Part shown: one piece after another, positions 42,004 through 51,437 of the stretch
How the letters are laid out: the number at the start of each line of letters is the position of its first letter
How positions within the stretch are numbered: position 1 is the first letter of the stretch
Source of the DNA: Pseudomonadota bacterium
GTDB lineage: Bacteria; Pseudomonadota; Alphaproteobacteria; Sphingomonadales; Sphingomonadaceae
Length of the DNA: 64,000 nt
Direction of reading: 5' to 3'
Assembly (NCBI GenBank): GCA_023400405.1
Contig: JAEXFD010000013.1
Coordinates: forward strand, 62,001 to 126,000
Notes under the pieces: generated by a model
What the model saw: the letters and a program-made list of their open reading frames with translations, nothing else
Told to the model about the DNA's origin: nothing
Database searches by the model: none
Position numbers and translations under genes: made by a program

Positions 42004-42624
42004 ATGCTCGAAAGAATTGGGGGCAAGTTGACCAGCGAAAAGATGGTGAGGGAAACGCTGGCGCGCCATCGCGACCAACCCGCGATCGCCCTGCCACTCA
42101 CCTTTCCGATCAATTGGCAGATGGACCCGGATCTCGGCGAAATGCTGAGTAAGGATCTAAGTGCGACCGGATCCACTTGGGAAGTGCGTCGCGCGACGCC
42201 GAGCCTTTGGCAAATGATACCGGCAAAGACGGGCCTATACATGTTTGTATATCGCTCCCACCTAAAGCTAGATCTCGACGATCAGCAGCGCCACCAGGCA
42301 ACCTGGGTTCTCTATGTCGGCCGTGCCGGAAGCTCGGATAGTGAGCGGACTATTAAGGATCGATACAAGAGCGAATACTGCAAGTACGTTGGTGGCGATC
42401 CTGAACAACTCTGGGGCGATGAAGCGCCCTCCGGACGTGCCGCGATGTTGCGACGGTATCTGTCTATGTGGCCGACGGAATACTGGTTTCTCGTGGTCGA
42501 GGACCGCAGCAAAATTCCAGAGTTGGAGGATCGTCTGATCAAGCTTTTTGCACCACCTCTAAACCGCAACGGACATCTACGGCTTCGCAAAGGCCTCGCT
42601 CAACCAGCATTCAGGAACAGGTAA
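42004..42624 (+). CDS. GIY-YIG-like protein
   Basis: The 206-residue protein has GLYMFVYRS and WVLYVGRAG about 30 residues apart, then TIKDRYKSEY and ELEDRLIKLFAPPLNRNGH, the layout of a GIY-YIG nuclease-like domain (about 75-200). Its stop overlaps the DndB-like start by 1 bp (TAATG), so the pair is coupled. Lower GC than the ICE genes suggests separate acquisition. A nuclease role in defence is inferred. Confidence 0.7.
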   Translation: MLERIGGKLTSEKMVRETLARHRDQPAIALPLTFPINWQMDPDLGEMLSKDLSATGSTWEVRRATPSLWQMIPAKTGLYMFVYRSHLKLDLDDQQRHQATWVLYVGRAGSSDSERTIKDRYKSEYCKYVGGDPEQLWGDEAPSGRAAMLRRYLSMWPTEYWFLVVEDRSKIPELEDRLIKLFAPPLNRNGHLRLRKGLAQPAFRNR

Positions 42625-43961
42625 TGACCAACAAGACCTTCATCCCGGCCTTCAAAGCATCGGTAGGCGACTGGGAATATTATATCTGCATCATGAAATA
42701 TGCCGAGGTCGCCCGACAGGTCGGCTTTGCATATGAGATCGGCGGCAACTCAGACCTCAATACAATGATTCAGCGCGGGTTGAGCACGCGCACTGAGGAG
42801 ATCAAGGACTATCTCCTTAAGAGCGAACATCGATTCTTGGGTGCACTTATTGTCGCAGCTTGGGGCGGCGCGCCAACCTACGTCGATATCTCGATGGATG
42901 ATCCAGACGGGTTGCTTTCAGGTATCGACCGCCAGTTTGGCGTTCTAACCTTTGATGGCACCCAGCAATATTTTGCACTTGATGGTCAGCATAGGTTGAA
43001 GGCGATCAAGGAGTCGATCAAAGCCAAGCCTGAACTCGGACGCGAAGATGTATGCGTCATCATGGTCTCGCACTTCGACACTGACGAAGGGAAAGTGCGC
43101 ACACGCCGGCTCTTCACCAACATTAACCGGAATGCCAAGGCAACCACTGGCGCGGAAAACATCGTTCTTGATGAAGATGACGGCGCAGCAATTTTGACTC
43201 GCCGCTTGCTCACCGAGCATCCGTTCCTCTCCCGAGATGGAATCGTCAAGGTGTTCACCCGACAGGGGGAAGAAGGCGATCTGAAGCTCGCGGCAGGCAA
43301 CGTGTCGCCCGGCGACAAGAAAGCCGTGACCACGATCGCTAACCTTTACGATATTGTGCGTACGCTAAGCTTCGACTTTGATCCTTCGATGCGAGCGAAG
43401 GGCGCGAGGCCGACGGATGAGGTCCTCGAGGAAAGCTACCAGGTAATCTCGAAGCGGCTTGACGACCTTCTGGGCAATGCGGGAGATCTGCGCACAAAGA
43501 TTGAGAGCGGCGAGAACATAAAGGATTTGCGGGCCACCAAAGGCAAGGAGTCAGACGGTGCTCCATTCATGCGGCCAGTCGTGCAGAAAGCAATTGCGCG
43601 CGCGATCGCCGATATCGTGTCGCAGGGAGTTCTGACCTGGGATGAATTGATGGCTCGGCTTCGCAAGCTCAATTGGCGGATTGGCGAGGCTCCGTGGCTT
43701 TCAGTGTTCAACACCTCGAACGGCAAGATGGTCGGAGCGAAGGAGAATGCGGACCTCCTACGCGATCTGCTGCATGTTCATCTGGCGGCCGCAAGCAAGC
43801 AGTCCATCACCCGCGCTCGCAAAGCGTATAAAGACCTGAAGGGTAGCGCCTATCCTGTTTCCGAGGAGGTACTTGCGCAGAGCTTGACCCCGCATACAGA
43901 GGTTAAGCTGCCGGATTCTGACCTTGTGTCATCTCAGAATACTTCCGACGCGGATGCGTGA
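42624..43961 (+). CDS. DndB-like DGQHR-domain protein
   Basis: The 445-residue protein carries the DGQHR motif (120-124, FALDGQHRLKAIKE) of the DndB family. It also has RRLFTNINRNAKATTGAENI, common in that family. DndB represses dnd genes in DNA phosphorothioation loci. Here it is convergent with an SspABCD-type operon, which supports a regulatory or sensing role there. GC is lower than in the ICE. Confidence 0.85.
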   Translation: MTNKTFIPAFKASVGDWEYYICIMKYAEVARQVGFAYEIGGNSDLNTMIQRGLSTRTEEIKDYLLKSEHRFLGALIVAAWGGAPTYVDISMDDPDGLLSGIDRQFGVLTFDGTQQYFALDGQHRLKAIKESIKAKPELGREDVCVIMVSHFDTDEGKVRTRRLFTNINRNAKATTGAENIVLDEDDGAAILTRRLLTEHPFLSRDGIVKVFTRQGEEGDLKLAAGNVSPGDKKAVTTIANLYDIVRTLSFDFDPSMRAKGARPTDEVLEESYQVISKRLDDLLGNAGDLRTKIESGENIKDLRATKGKESDGAPFMRPVVQKAIARAIADIVSQGVLTWDELMARLRKLNWRIGEAPWLSVFNTSNGKMVGAKENADLLRDLLHVHLAAASKQSITRARKAYKDLKGSAYPVSEEVLAQSLTPHTEVKLPDSDLVSSQNTSDADA

Positions 43962-43969
43962 GATTTTCA

Positions 43970-44003
43970 GGGCTCGCGTCGTCACGCCGTGCGGTGCGAG
44001 CCC
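43970..44003. terminator. Hairpin between convergent dndB-like and sspD genes
   Basis: GGGCTCGC (43970-43977) pairs with GCGAGCCC (43996-44003) across an 18-base loop. It lies 8 bp after one stop and 35 bp from the other. No clear T run follows on either strand, so termination is only probable. Confidence 0.45.
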
Positions 44004-44038
44004 AGATTGGTCCCAATGTCGGGCGCCCGCATCGATCG

Positions 44039-44878
44039 CTATTTATGGCAGATAACGCAGCTGCTCGACTCTTCATCGATCCCGTAGATATCATCGATGG
44101 ATTCGCCGGTATTGGCCGATAGCGGATTGACGCGACGATTGCGGCGTAGTCGCTCTCGCCGCTTCTCATAGTCTGATTTGATCTGCGCGACCCGTTCCGG
44201 TGCGATTAGTTCGGTAAGGCTCTCGCCTTGGCTCCAGGTGAACGGCGAGCCGTCGCGAAGCGCCGTCTTTTCGTAGTCGACCGCTTCTTCAAACCGGTCG
44301 GGGTGATTCTCCGCCAGGCGCACCCATTCGATCTTCTGCTGGAAGAAGCAGAAAGTGCAGCCCGAGCGTGACCGCCATTTATAATAATCTGGTTCGCCGA
44401 CATCAGACTGATCTAGGATTTCGAGCACGCCCGCCCGATCAATCCCAGCTTCACGCAGCGGCAAGTGGACGCGCATATTAGGATGTGTCGCCTGATAGCC
44501 TTCGCGGCTCGGCTCATCTGCTCGGATCGCCACATATGAGTGAATCACCACCCCCGCCTCGAGATCCGGCTTGAGCCAATGTTCGAGCGGACGAAGTTTC
44601 AGCTGACGCGTGCACCACCTCGTTCGCGGCGACGGCAGGAAATTTCCATACTCATCCAACCAGAAGTCGAAGTCGCGGTCCGGGTTCAACCGCTGGATGG
44701 GCCGCCCTAGAAAACCCTCAAGCTTGTCGAGAAACTGGTAGACCTCAGGCAGTTCTTTACCGGTATCGGTGAAGAAGTATTCAAGCGGCAGCGAGGGGTG
44801 ATGCTGGCGCATGTAGACCGCGAGGGCGGCGCTATCGCGTCCCCCTGAGACGCCGAGGATATGCCTTTCGGCGCTCAT
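44039..44878 (-). CDS. sspD: PAPS-reductase-like ATP pyrophosphatase (SspD/DndC type)
   Basis: The 279-residue protein has the PP-loop SGGRDS (11-16) and Cys89, Cys174, Cys177, Cys275 and Cys278, fitting a 4Fe-4S site as in DndC/SspD. These enzymes activate the DNA backbone with ATP so that sulphur can replace a non-bridging oxygen. Its start overlaps the sspC stop by ATGA. It is last in the operon. Confidence 0.88.
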   Translation of the reverse strand: MSAERHILGVSGGRDSAALAVYMRQHHPSLPLEYFFTDTGKELPEVYQFLDKLEGFLGRPIQRLNPDRDFDFWLDEYGNFLPSPRTRWCTRQLKLRPLEHWLKPDLEAGVVIHSYVAIRADEPSREGYQATHPNMRVHLPLREAGIDRAGVLEILDQSDVGEPDYYKWRSRSGCTFCFFQQKIEWVRLAENHPDRFEEAVDYEKTALRDGSPFTWSQGESLTELIAPERVAQIKSDYEKRRERLRRNRRVNPLSANTGESIDDIYGIDEESSSCVICHK

Positions 44879-47800
44879 GCTGCTTCCACCTCATCTTCGC
44901 TCTCGGCAGCCAGCATCGCGACGGCGCGAGCGAGTGCGGCGAGGCGAAGGCGCCCTTCCTTGTTGTCCGAGCGCAGCGACGCGACCAAGCGGTCGGCCAT
45001 ACCTGCGGCCGCATTCTTCTCTGCCTCGGTTAGGACGAAGCTGCGCATCAGCGGCGGAGCCTTCGGGTCGAGGCCCACCACCAGCGCCAAGGCTTCGGTG
45101 TGGGAACGGCGATCGCGCACAACCGCCAGGGCCTCCAGTTCGCGAAAGCGCCGGCCATATCTTGCGATCTCGGTCAGTGCTTCCTCGCGGTCGCGATCCG
45201 ACCAGTTTCGTGCCGGTTTGTGCAGCAGGACGCTGACCAGGCTCTCGATATCACCTGAACCATCTTCGATCGCTGCTGCACGATCGATGAACGCATCGAA
45301 ATTGTAGTCGTTGGTCAGGCCCTTGATCGTGGCAGCGCGTTCGCCGATCCCCCCGAAATCGTCTGGGCTGATCCCAAGTGCGCGACCCAGGGCGACACGA
45401 AGTTCGACGAGGAGCTGCGGATAAGCTGCTTCCACCGCCTCGAGAGCATTGAAAATTGCCTGCGGCGTTAGCGCATCGCCCAATGCGGCGGGCAGATCGT
45501 CGAAGAGCAGCTTCTCGGGATCATCCGACTTGGACACCACGTTCCGAACTGTTCGTGCATGCTCCTCAATGCGCGAGGTTCGCCGCGCGAAGGGCGCCAA
45601 GGCCTCGAACCGCTGGAAGAGCGCGGCGGCCACCGGCAGCGATGCGTCGCCTTGCTCGACGTCAAGCAATTTGGCGAGCCCGCTCAGAAATGCCAATTCA
45701 CGAACCGAGCGATCGATCTTGCGGAGCCGGAAGCTCCCCGGCTTTTGTAGCAGCTTGTCCACGACGACATCGTCGATGGCGGTCTGATAGGATCCGTCGA
45801 TATACACGGCCACTGTGGCGCGCATCGCCAGCATATATGCGAGCGCAAGCGCGGGCATCACGCCCGCCTTCATGCCATAAGGTGGCGCAGCCCAGACCGA
45901 ATAAACCCAAGCAAGACTCGCATCGCCAGCCTCATCGATAACCTGCCAAGCCGCCTTGAGAGACTTCCCGGCTTGGCTGTCGTCCGGACCGAAGAAATCA
46001 TAAGCACCGTCCGAAACCTCGCGGTGGAGCCCAAATGGCTTGATGACGGTTAGGTATAACCCGAGCTCGGCTGGGTACTGCGTCATGCCCAGTTGCTCGT
46101 GCGCATAGGCATTGACCATCGCGTGGGCGAGATCACGCAGAGCTGCCATCGAGTTGGACGATGGCTTATCCCTTTGCAGCAACTCGCTCTTGAGGATCGG
46201 CGCCTTCTCAAAGCCCTTGTCGGCCAGCACGCTGGCGACGACGGAGAGAGGTTCACTATACGCCTTGCTCGGCGCCGGAGAGAGATACCAGTTGGCGCCC
46301 TCGAGCGCGGCTTCGAGCGTGCGATGCAGCTCGTCAATGCAACGGGACTGGCGCGCCGCGATCTCGCGGCGAGCGATCCGATCACCTTCAAGCTGCGGAT
46401 GCTCGCGGAACACGCGCTCCACAGCGAACAGTTCAGCCGCCGCCGTCCGCAATGCGAAACTCTCGCTCGCACCGCCAACGGCGACAATCGGCCCCGTGCC
46501 TTTCAGCGCCTTGGCCGTGCTCTTGGCGAGCGCATCGACTGCCGGGCGCGGCATATTGCCATCGCCCAGCGTGAGAAGCAACAGGCCGCTCCCCTTCTGC
46601 GCACGCGCCCGAATACGATCTGCCAGCCGGTCTGCAGTTTCGTCCGGCGTCACGACCTGGAGGGCGATTTCAAATGTGCGCAATGCGCCGGTGACGAAAT
46701 AGTGCCGCTTAGCCGTGGCAAAGCCGAAACCAACGCGGTGCGGGATGCCCTCAAGCTGGAGGTTATCGACCGGCAGGACAGCGCGGCCGATGGCTTCTTC
46801 CAGATCGAAGTCGCTGCCAGCGAAAAGCGCATAGCCTCCGAGGCGCGGCTGCTTGATCAGGATCGCCCAGTCCAGCAGGTCCTTGACCGCAGCGCTGACG
46901 GCCAGAGGGCTTGCAGAGGGTATCGACGCTTCGAGGAAATCGTCTGATAGCGTCACGCCGGAACCGTTCCGGAAGAACTCGATCACCGCCGCGGATTTCG
47001 TAATCGCAACATGCAAAGCGGTGCCCTTGGCTCCCGCACGCTCGATGGCCTCATAGGCCAGGCTGAACCGGCTGCCATCGCTGCCGCCCGCCAACGCCAT
47101 GCCGAAGTTCGCGGCGAGATAGTCCCACAGCATCGCAGGATCGTAGGTCTGGCCGGCGACATCCGCGCTTTCGAGAAACTCCTGGAAGCCGAACGGCTCT
47201 GCCGAGCTCAGAAAGCCGAAGACGCTACGCTCATTCTGGGCGAACCGCGCTCGCGATACGGGACCAAGCAGCAGCGCGGTTACAGGGTTGAGCGGCCAGG
47301 TGTCGGCGAGCGCCTTGGCGAGTGCATCGGTCTCGGTCGGGCGTCGCTTCGCTACCGCCTCCGCAATCACGCGCGCCTGTTCGACAGCGCCTTCTGGGCA
47401 GGCGGCCGCAATAGCGCGCCCGAGCAGCGCGACGGTCTCATCCGCTCCCGAGAGGAACGCGATATCTTGGAACCGGCCTTGAACCTTGGCCCATTCCTGG
47501 CGCGCGTCGCGAGCCGCGCGGGCAGCATATTGATCGAACGACTGGTGAAGGATGCCGATAACGACCAGCCGGCCGTCGCTTCGCGTCGCATGCTCGGCCA
47601 GATCTTGTAGAAGATGGACGTCGCCACCCTCGAGGGCCTCATGCTCGAGCAATTTGCCAAGCTCGTCGAGGATCAGAAGAGTCCCGCTCGACGCCGACGC
47701 ACCGCCGGCAACGAGCGCCGCAATCATTCGCTCGTCGCTCGATCCAAATTCCACGACTTCCTGCGGTGTCCACGCGAACGTCGCGGTGCCCGCATCGATG

Positions 47801-48183
47801 ATAGCATCGCGCAGTCGCACGCGACTGCCCGTGACCGCGACAACCTGCCAGCGGCCCGCCGGTTCGGGGAAAGCCTTAGCGTAAAGGTCGGACAGGTCAG
47901 CCCCGGCGAGATCGCGCGCGATTTTACGGTTCTCGTCGCAGCCTGCAACAAGGTTGGCGAGCAGCAGTGCCGCGCTCGACTTTCCACCGCCATAAGGACC
48001 GGTCCAAGTATAGGCGCCTTGCCGGCTTTCGCATTGGCTCTCGCCCAAGGTCTTCAGCGCCTTGGCAACGCTGGCTTGCAACACATATCCAATAAGGGGC
48101 GGCGTGCCGTTCAGATCAGCGTCGAGGCGAGCGGACCGGGCAAATCGCCGGTCGATCGTGACATGGTTGGCGAGTTTGCTCAT
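44875..48183 (-). CDS. sspC: Large P-loop ATPase (SspC-like)
   Basis: The 1102-residue protein has Walker A GPYGGGKSS (62-70) and a Walker B-like LLILDELGKLLEHEAL (about 168-183), with long helical regions after. Its place between DUF4007 and the PAPS-reductase-like gene, with 4-bp overlaps on both sides, identifies it as the ATPase component of an SspBCD module. Sequence alone beyond the Walker motifs does not prove this. Confidence 0.82.
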   Translation of the reverse strand: MSKLANHVTIDRRFARSARLDADLNGTPPLIGYVLQASVAKALKTLGESQCESRQGAYTWTGPYGGGKSSAALLLANLVAGCDENRKIARDLAGADLSDLYAKAFPEPAGRWQVVAVTGSRVRLRDAIIDAGTATFAWTPQEVVEFGSSDERMIAALVAGGASASSGTLLILDELGKLLEHEALEGGDVHLLQDLAEHATRSDGRLVVIGILHQSFDQYAARAARDARQEWAKVQGRFQDIAFLSGADETVALLGRAIAAACPEGAVEQARVIAEAVAKRRPTETDALAKALADTWPLNPVTALLLGPVSRARFAQNERSVFGFLSSAEPFGFQEFLESADVAGQTYDPAMLWDYLAANFGMALAGGSDGSRFSLAYEAIERAGAKGTALHVAITKSAAVIEFFRNGSGVTLSDDFLEASIPSASPLAVSAAVKDLLDWAILIKQPRLGGYALFAGSDFDLEEAIGRAVLPVDNLQLEGIPHRVGFGFATAKRHYFVTGALRTFEIALQVVTPDETADRLADRIRARAQKGSGLLLLTLGDGNMPRPAVDALAKSTAKALKGTGPIVAVGGASESFALRTAAAELFAVERVFREHPQLEGDRIARREIAARQSRCIDELHRTLEAALEGANWYLSPAPSKAYSEPLSVVASVLADKGFEKAPILKSELLQRDKPSSNSMAALRDLAHAMVNAYAHEQLGMTQYPAELGLYLTVIKPFGLHREVSDGAYDFFGPDDSQAGKSLKAAWQVIDEAGDASLAWVYSVWAAPPYGMKAGVMPALALAYMLAMRATVAVYIDGSYQTAIDDVVVDKLLQKPGSFRLRKIDRSVRELAFLSGLAKLLDVEQGDASLPVAAALFQRFEALAPFARRTSRIEEHARTVRNVVSKSDDPEKLLFDDLPAALGDALTPQAIFNALEAVEAAYPQLLVELRVALGRALGISPDDFGGIGERAATIKGLTNDYNFDAFIDRAAAIEDGSGDIESLVSVLLHKPARNWSDRDREEALTEIARYGRRFRELEALAVVRDRRSHTEALALVVGLDPKAPPLMRSFVLTEAEKNAAAGMADRLVASLRSDNKEGRLRLAALARAVAMLAAESEDEVEAA

Positions 48184-49103
48184 GCCGCGGCTTTCAACGT
48201 GTCGAACCGGCCATAGGCGAGCGGCAAAGTCGTCATGTGGTCGAAGTCGTCAATGCGCTGGATCTGCCTCAGCCCCGCAGTATCAACCCATTTCCATGCG
48301 TTGTCGGTGAGGTCATCGAGGCGCATCAACCGCGTGATGACGCTATCTTCGTCGAGCTTGAAGACCCGTCCCGGCGATCCCGGCGCGTAGCAAATCTGTT
48401 CTGCGGTCAGGGTCGTGGAACCACCGGAACGGTTCCAATACTCTCCAAGCGCATAGGCAAACACCGCGTCATGGAGGCTGGGCTTTGGACCGCGCACAAA
48501 CTCATACCAACCGCCGAGCCGTGCTTCGCGAATGATTGCGAGTTCGGCGAGCAAGGGTTCGGCGGCATCTTCGTTGAGCGCATCGCCGCGACGCACATAG
48601 CCGCGCAGGAACACCTCAATGTCGCGCTTGAGGGTGCCGCGCGTCGCGCGCCAGCCATTCTCTTCGACCAGTCCAAACAGCTCCTCCAGGAGCATCGCAG
48701 GATCGAACTCGATCGCGCTCAAATGGTTGAAGGCGTAATAGGCGGTGGTCGTCATGTCAGGCGTACCGGCGATTTGCCAATGCGCCAGCCACACCGTCGA
48801 TGCGTGCTCGAGATAGGGGTCGAACCCCTTATCGGCGAGGATCGCCTTTCCAAGCGGCGTCGCTTCGATCGTCTTGCCCTGCTCCGCGAAGAAGCGCGTA
48901 GCGAGCGCCCAATAGCGAATGGATGCCGCCATATTGCGACCCACGCCGAAGCGTGCAATAGCGTCTTGTTCGTGGAATGTTCTCGCGTCAGCGCCGTCGC
49001 CTACCGCGTCATAGGCCTTCTTCAGCCAGAGAAGGCGCAGCGGGAAGGTTTCGTGACCCGCAAACTGTCCTCGTGTTTCAAATTTAACAGATCCCTGCTT
49101 CAT
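48180..49103 (-). CDS. sspB: DUF4007 protein (SspB-like nickase)
   Basis: The 307-residue protein begins with FETRGQFAGHETFPLRLLWLKKAYDAV and matches DUF4007, found in the SspB family. SspB nicks one strand at the site to be sulphur-modified. It is 9 bp downstream of the cysteine desulphurase gene and overlaps the ATPase by ATGA. Confidence 0.85.
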   Translation of the reverse strand: MKQGSVKFETRGQFAGHETFPLRLLWLKKAYDAVGDGADARTFHEQDAIARFGVGRNMAASIRYWALATRFFAEQGKTIEATPLGKAILADKGFDPYLEHASTVWLAHWQIAGTPDMTTTAYYAFNHLSAIEFDPAMLLEELFGLVEENGWRATRGTLKRDIEVFLRGYVRRGDALNEDAAEPLLAELAIIREARLGGWYEFVRGPKPSLHDAVFAYALGEYWNRSGGSTTLTAEQICYAPGSPGRVFKLDEDSVITRLMRLDDLTDNAWKWVDTAGLRQIQRIDDFDHMTTLPLAYGRFDTLKAAA

Positions 49104-49112
49104 GGAAGAAGG

Positions 49113-50276
49113 CTACTGGCGAAGCTCTCCAGCCGCAAGCTGAGATCGACCGGCGGCGGCAAGAATGTGCTCGACGGCGGCCTCTATCTCATCCCGCGTC
49201 TGATATCGATTGCAAAAAACCCGAATTACCTGGCGCGATTCGTAATCAGAAAGTCCAATGTTCTCAAGAACATGAGATTGCTTAATCTGCCCGGACGAGC
49301 ACGCGGATCCGGTGGATAGGGAGACGTCGCGCGCCGCAAAGGTGCAGAGCCGATCAGCGTCGATTCCGAAGAGCTGGACTGCTGCGCCGCCCGGCACGAC
49401 AGGCGCCTCACCAGTGATCATCCGAAACCGCAACTGCCGGGCCGCGAGCCCGTCAAGAAGACTAGCGATGAGCTGTTTCCCGTGGTCGCGATCGAATTCC
49501 ATCCGTTCACGCGCCACTTCAGCGGCGGCTCCAAAGCCCGCGATCAGCGCTACTGGCTCGGTCCCCGGGCGCACGCCGGCTTGCTGCCCGCCGCCATGGA
49601 CGAGCGGAGTTGGTTTGGGAGCATGGGCGGCGACATAAAGCGCGCCAACTCCCATCGGGCCATAACATTTGTGGCCGGACAGACTCAGATAATCGAGGTC
49701 GAGCTCCAGAACATTGATCTCAATCTTGCCGGCCGCCTGCGCGGCATCGCTGTGAATAAGGCCTCCGGCGTTATGGACGAGCGCCGCGGCTTCCGCGATG
49801 GGCTGAATACCGCCGGTTTCGTTATTCACGAACATCAGCGAGGCGAGAAGCAGGTCGTCTCCCATCAGCGCTGCCAACGCATTTAGATCGATCCGACCAT
49901 TGCCATCGACAGGTGCCACGCTGATCGTGAAGCCTTGCTCCTCAAGAGCCTTGGCGGGCTCGAGGACAGCTTTGTGCTCGATAGCGGAGACGATGACGCG
50001 CCGCCGCTTAGAACCTAGACCTGCGGCCCGCTTGGCGGTTCCCAACAGCGCGAGATTGTTAGCCTCAGTCGCTCCGGAGGTGAAGATGATCTCAGACGGC
50101 GCTGCGCCGATCAGCGCCGCGACACGCCCGCGACCTCCCTCAACGATGCGTGCGGCGCGCTCGCCCGAGGCATTCGGCGATCCAGCGTTCCCTGGTTCGG
50201 CCCATACCGACAGCATCGCGTCGCGCGCCTCCGGCGCCAATGGGAGCGTCGCGAAACCGTCTAGGTAGATAGGCAT
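49113..50276 (-). CDS. sspA: Cysteine desulphurase (SspA/DndA/IscS type)
   Basis: The 387-residue PLP enzyme (ATG at 50276; a GTG at 50297 is less likely as MPIYLDGFAT is the usual family start) has GATEANNLALLG, the PLP Lys in LSLSGHKCYGPMG and the catalytic Cys in STGSACSSG. It takes sulphur from cysteine to feed DNA phosphorothioation. It is first in the sspABCD operon. A housekeeping IscS role is unlikely in this context. Confidence 0.88.
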   Translation of the reverse strand: MPIYLDGFATLPLAPEARDAMLSVWAEPGNAGSPNASGERAARIVEGGRGRVAALIGAAPSEIIFTSGATEANNLALLGTAKRAAGLGSKRRRVIVSAIEHKAVLEPAKALEEQGFTISVAPVDGNGRIDLNALAALMGDDLLLASLMFVNNETGGIQPIAEAAALVHNAGGLIHSDAAQAAGKIEINVLELDLDYLSLSGHKCYGPMGVGALYVAAHAPKPTPLVHGGGQQAGVRPGTEPVALIAGFGAAAEVARERMEFDRDHGKQLIASLLDGLAARQLRFRMITGEAPVVPGGAAVQLFGIDADRLCTFAARDVSLSTGSACSSGQIKQSHVLENIGLSDYESRQVIRVFCNRYQTRDEIEAAVEHILAAAGRSQLAAGELRQ

Positions 50277-50485
50277 GTCGACGCTCAATCGACCCACCGG
50301 GCGCTTCGCTCAGATCCACCGTGCGGGGATGCGGGGTACATTTTGGTCACCACGTAGGTCATAGCGGCGCCACGATGGCATCAGAAGGTCATTTTTCGCA
50401 CTGCCTGGGTTGTATCGAGCTACCACGTTCAAGTGAGGTGTTGCTCGCCGATCGGCGGGTTCAGGATCACATAATTTCGACGCGC

Positions 50486-51436
50486 TCAGATGCCGAGCTT
50501 ACGTCCGATGTGTCCGACTAATGCATGCCGTATCGGGTTGTCTACGAGGAGAAGATGCAGCCTGTTCTCGCCGGGCGCATAGTCGGCGTGAAGACTGAAC
50601 AGATGTGTTCGGCCGCCATCATCCTCGAAACGGGTGAGCTCCTCGCGCCCTTCAGGTTCGCGTCGGACCCAAAAGGGCCACGGCGGCTTCTCAGACCTGG
50701 TTTCGCGCCAGATCCCGATCGCCCGGTCCAATTTTATCAGCATATCTAGGACCACATCGACCAGCGGGTCGCCGTGCTGAAGGTGCTCGAGTTGGCGGCG
50801 TGTCCGCGGTATGAAGTCTAAGTTGCGGAAGATTTCAGCACGCCTTGCCCAAATCTCGGCCCCATTTGCGGCCTGCGGTCGCACAAGCAACTGAAGGTGA
50901 TCGATATGGTGCGCGATTCCGTTGGCGCCTGCTGCATTTCGCGCGGACACGCTCGCAGCCGAGATCTGAAGATCGGCATCCATTGACTCGCGCACGAGCC
51001 CGATTGTTGGTGCGTCCCAAGCGGGGTGAGTAGCAAGACTGACCGCTATTCCGCCGAGACTGTGCGCGAGTCCCAGACCTTGGGCACTCTCGTTTGGCTT
51101 AACGGCCGCGGTCGTCGGCATGCGGTACTCCGGGCCGCCGGCGATTTGGTCCTCCTGCTCCGAGCGCGCATGCGCGAATGGGGATCTGTCCTGCAGCCTC
51201 TGGAGGAACAGGCCGGCATCCTTGCATTCGGGCAAGTTGCGGAGCTGGGCGAGACTCCAGTTCATTCCCATGCTGAGTTGGGAGAGCGGGATGGCCGAAT
51301 CGACGAGTGTCGTCGGATCTATGGTGAACACCGCACGGAACACCGCCACTAACGCATTGAGCCGGTCTTTCGCATCGAAGAGCCCGCATTCCTCGCTCGG
51401 GAACGAGAGTTCATTGACGAAGAGCCGCAGCGTCAT
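50486..51436 (-). CDS. Unknown protein, third gene of DUF262/ATPase operon
   Basis: The ATG at 51436 gives 316 residues, one base after the DUF3696 ATPase stop. It is mostly helical with no domain I recognise. C-terminal half has RRQLEHLQHGDPLVDVVLDMLIKLDRAIG and ends LLLVDNPIRHALVGHIGRKLGI. Tight coupling to the ATPase suggests a partner or effector subunit. Confidence 0.65.
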   Translation of the reverse strand: MTLRLFVNELSFPSEECGLFDAKDRLNALVAVFRAVFTIDPTTLVDSAIPLSQLSMGMNWSLAQLRNLPECKDAGLFLQRLQDRSPFAHARSEQEDQIAGGPEYRMPTTAAVKPNESAQGLGLAHSLGGIAVSLATHPAWDAPTIGLVRESMDADLQISAASVSARNAAGANGIAHHIDHLQLLVRPQAANGAEIWARRAEIFRNLDFIPRTRRQLEHLQHGDPLVDVVLDMLIKLDRAIGIWRETRSEKPPWPFWVRREPEGREELTRFEDDGGRTHLFSLHADYAPGENRLHLLLVDNPIRHALVGHIGRKLGI

Positions 51437-51437
51437 A

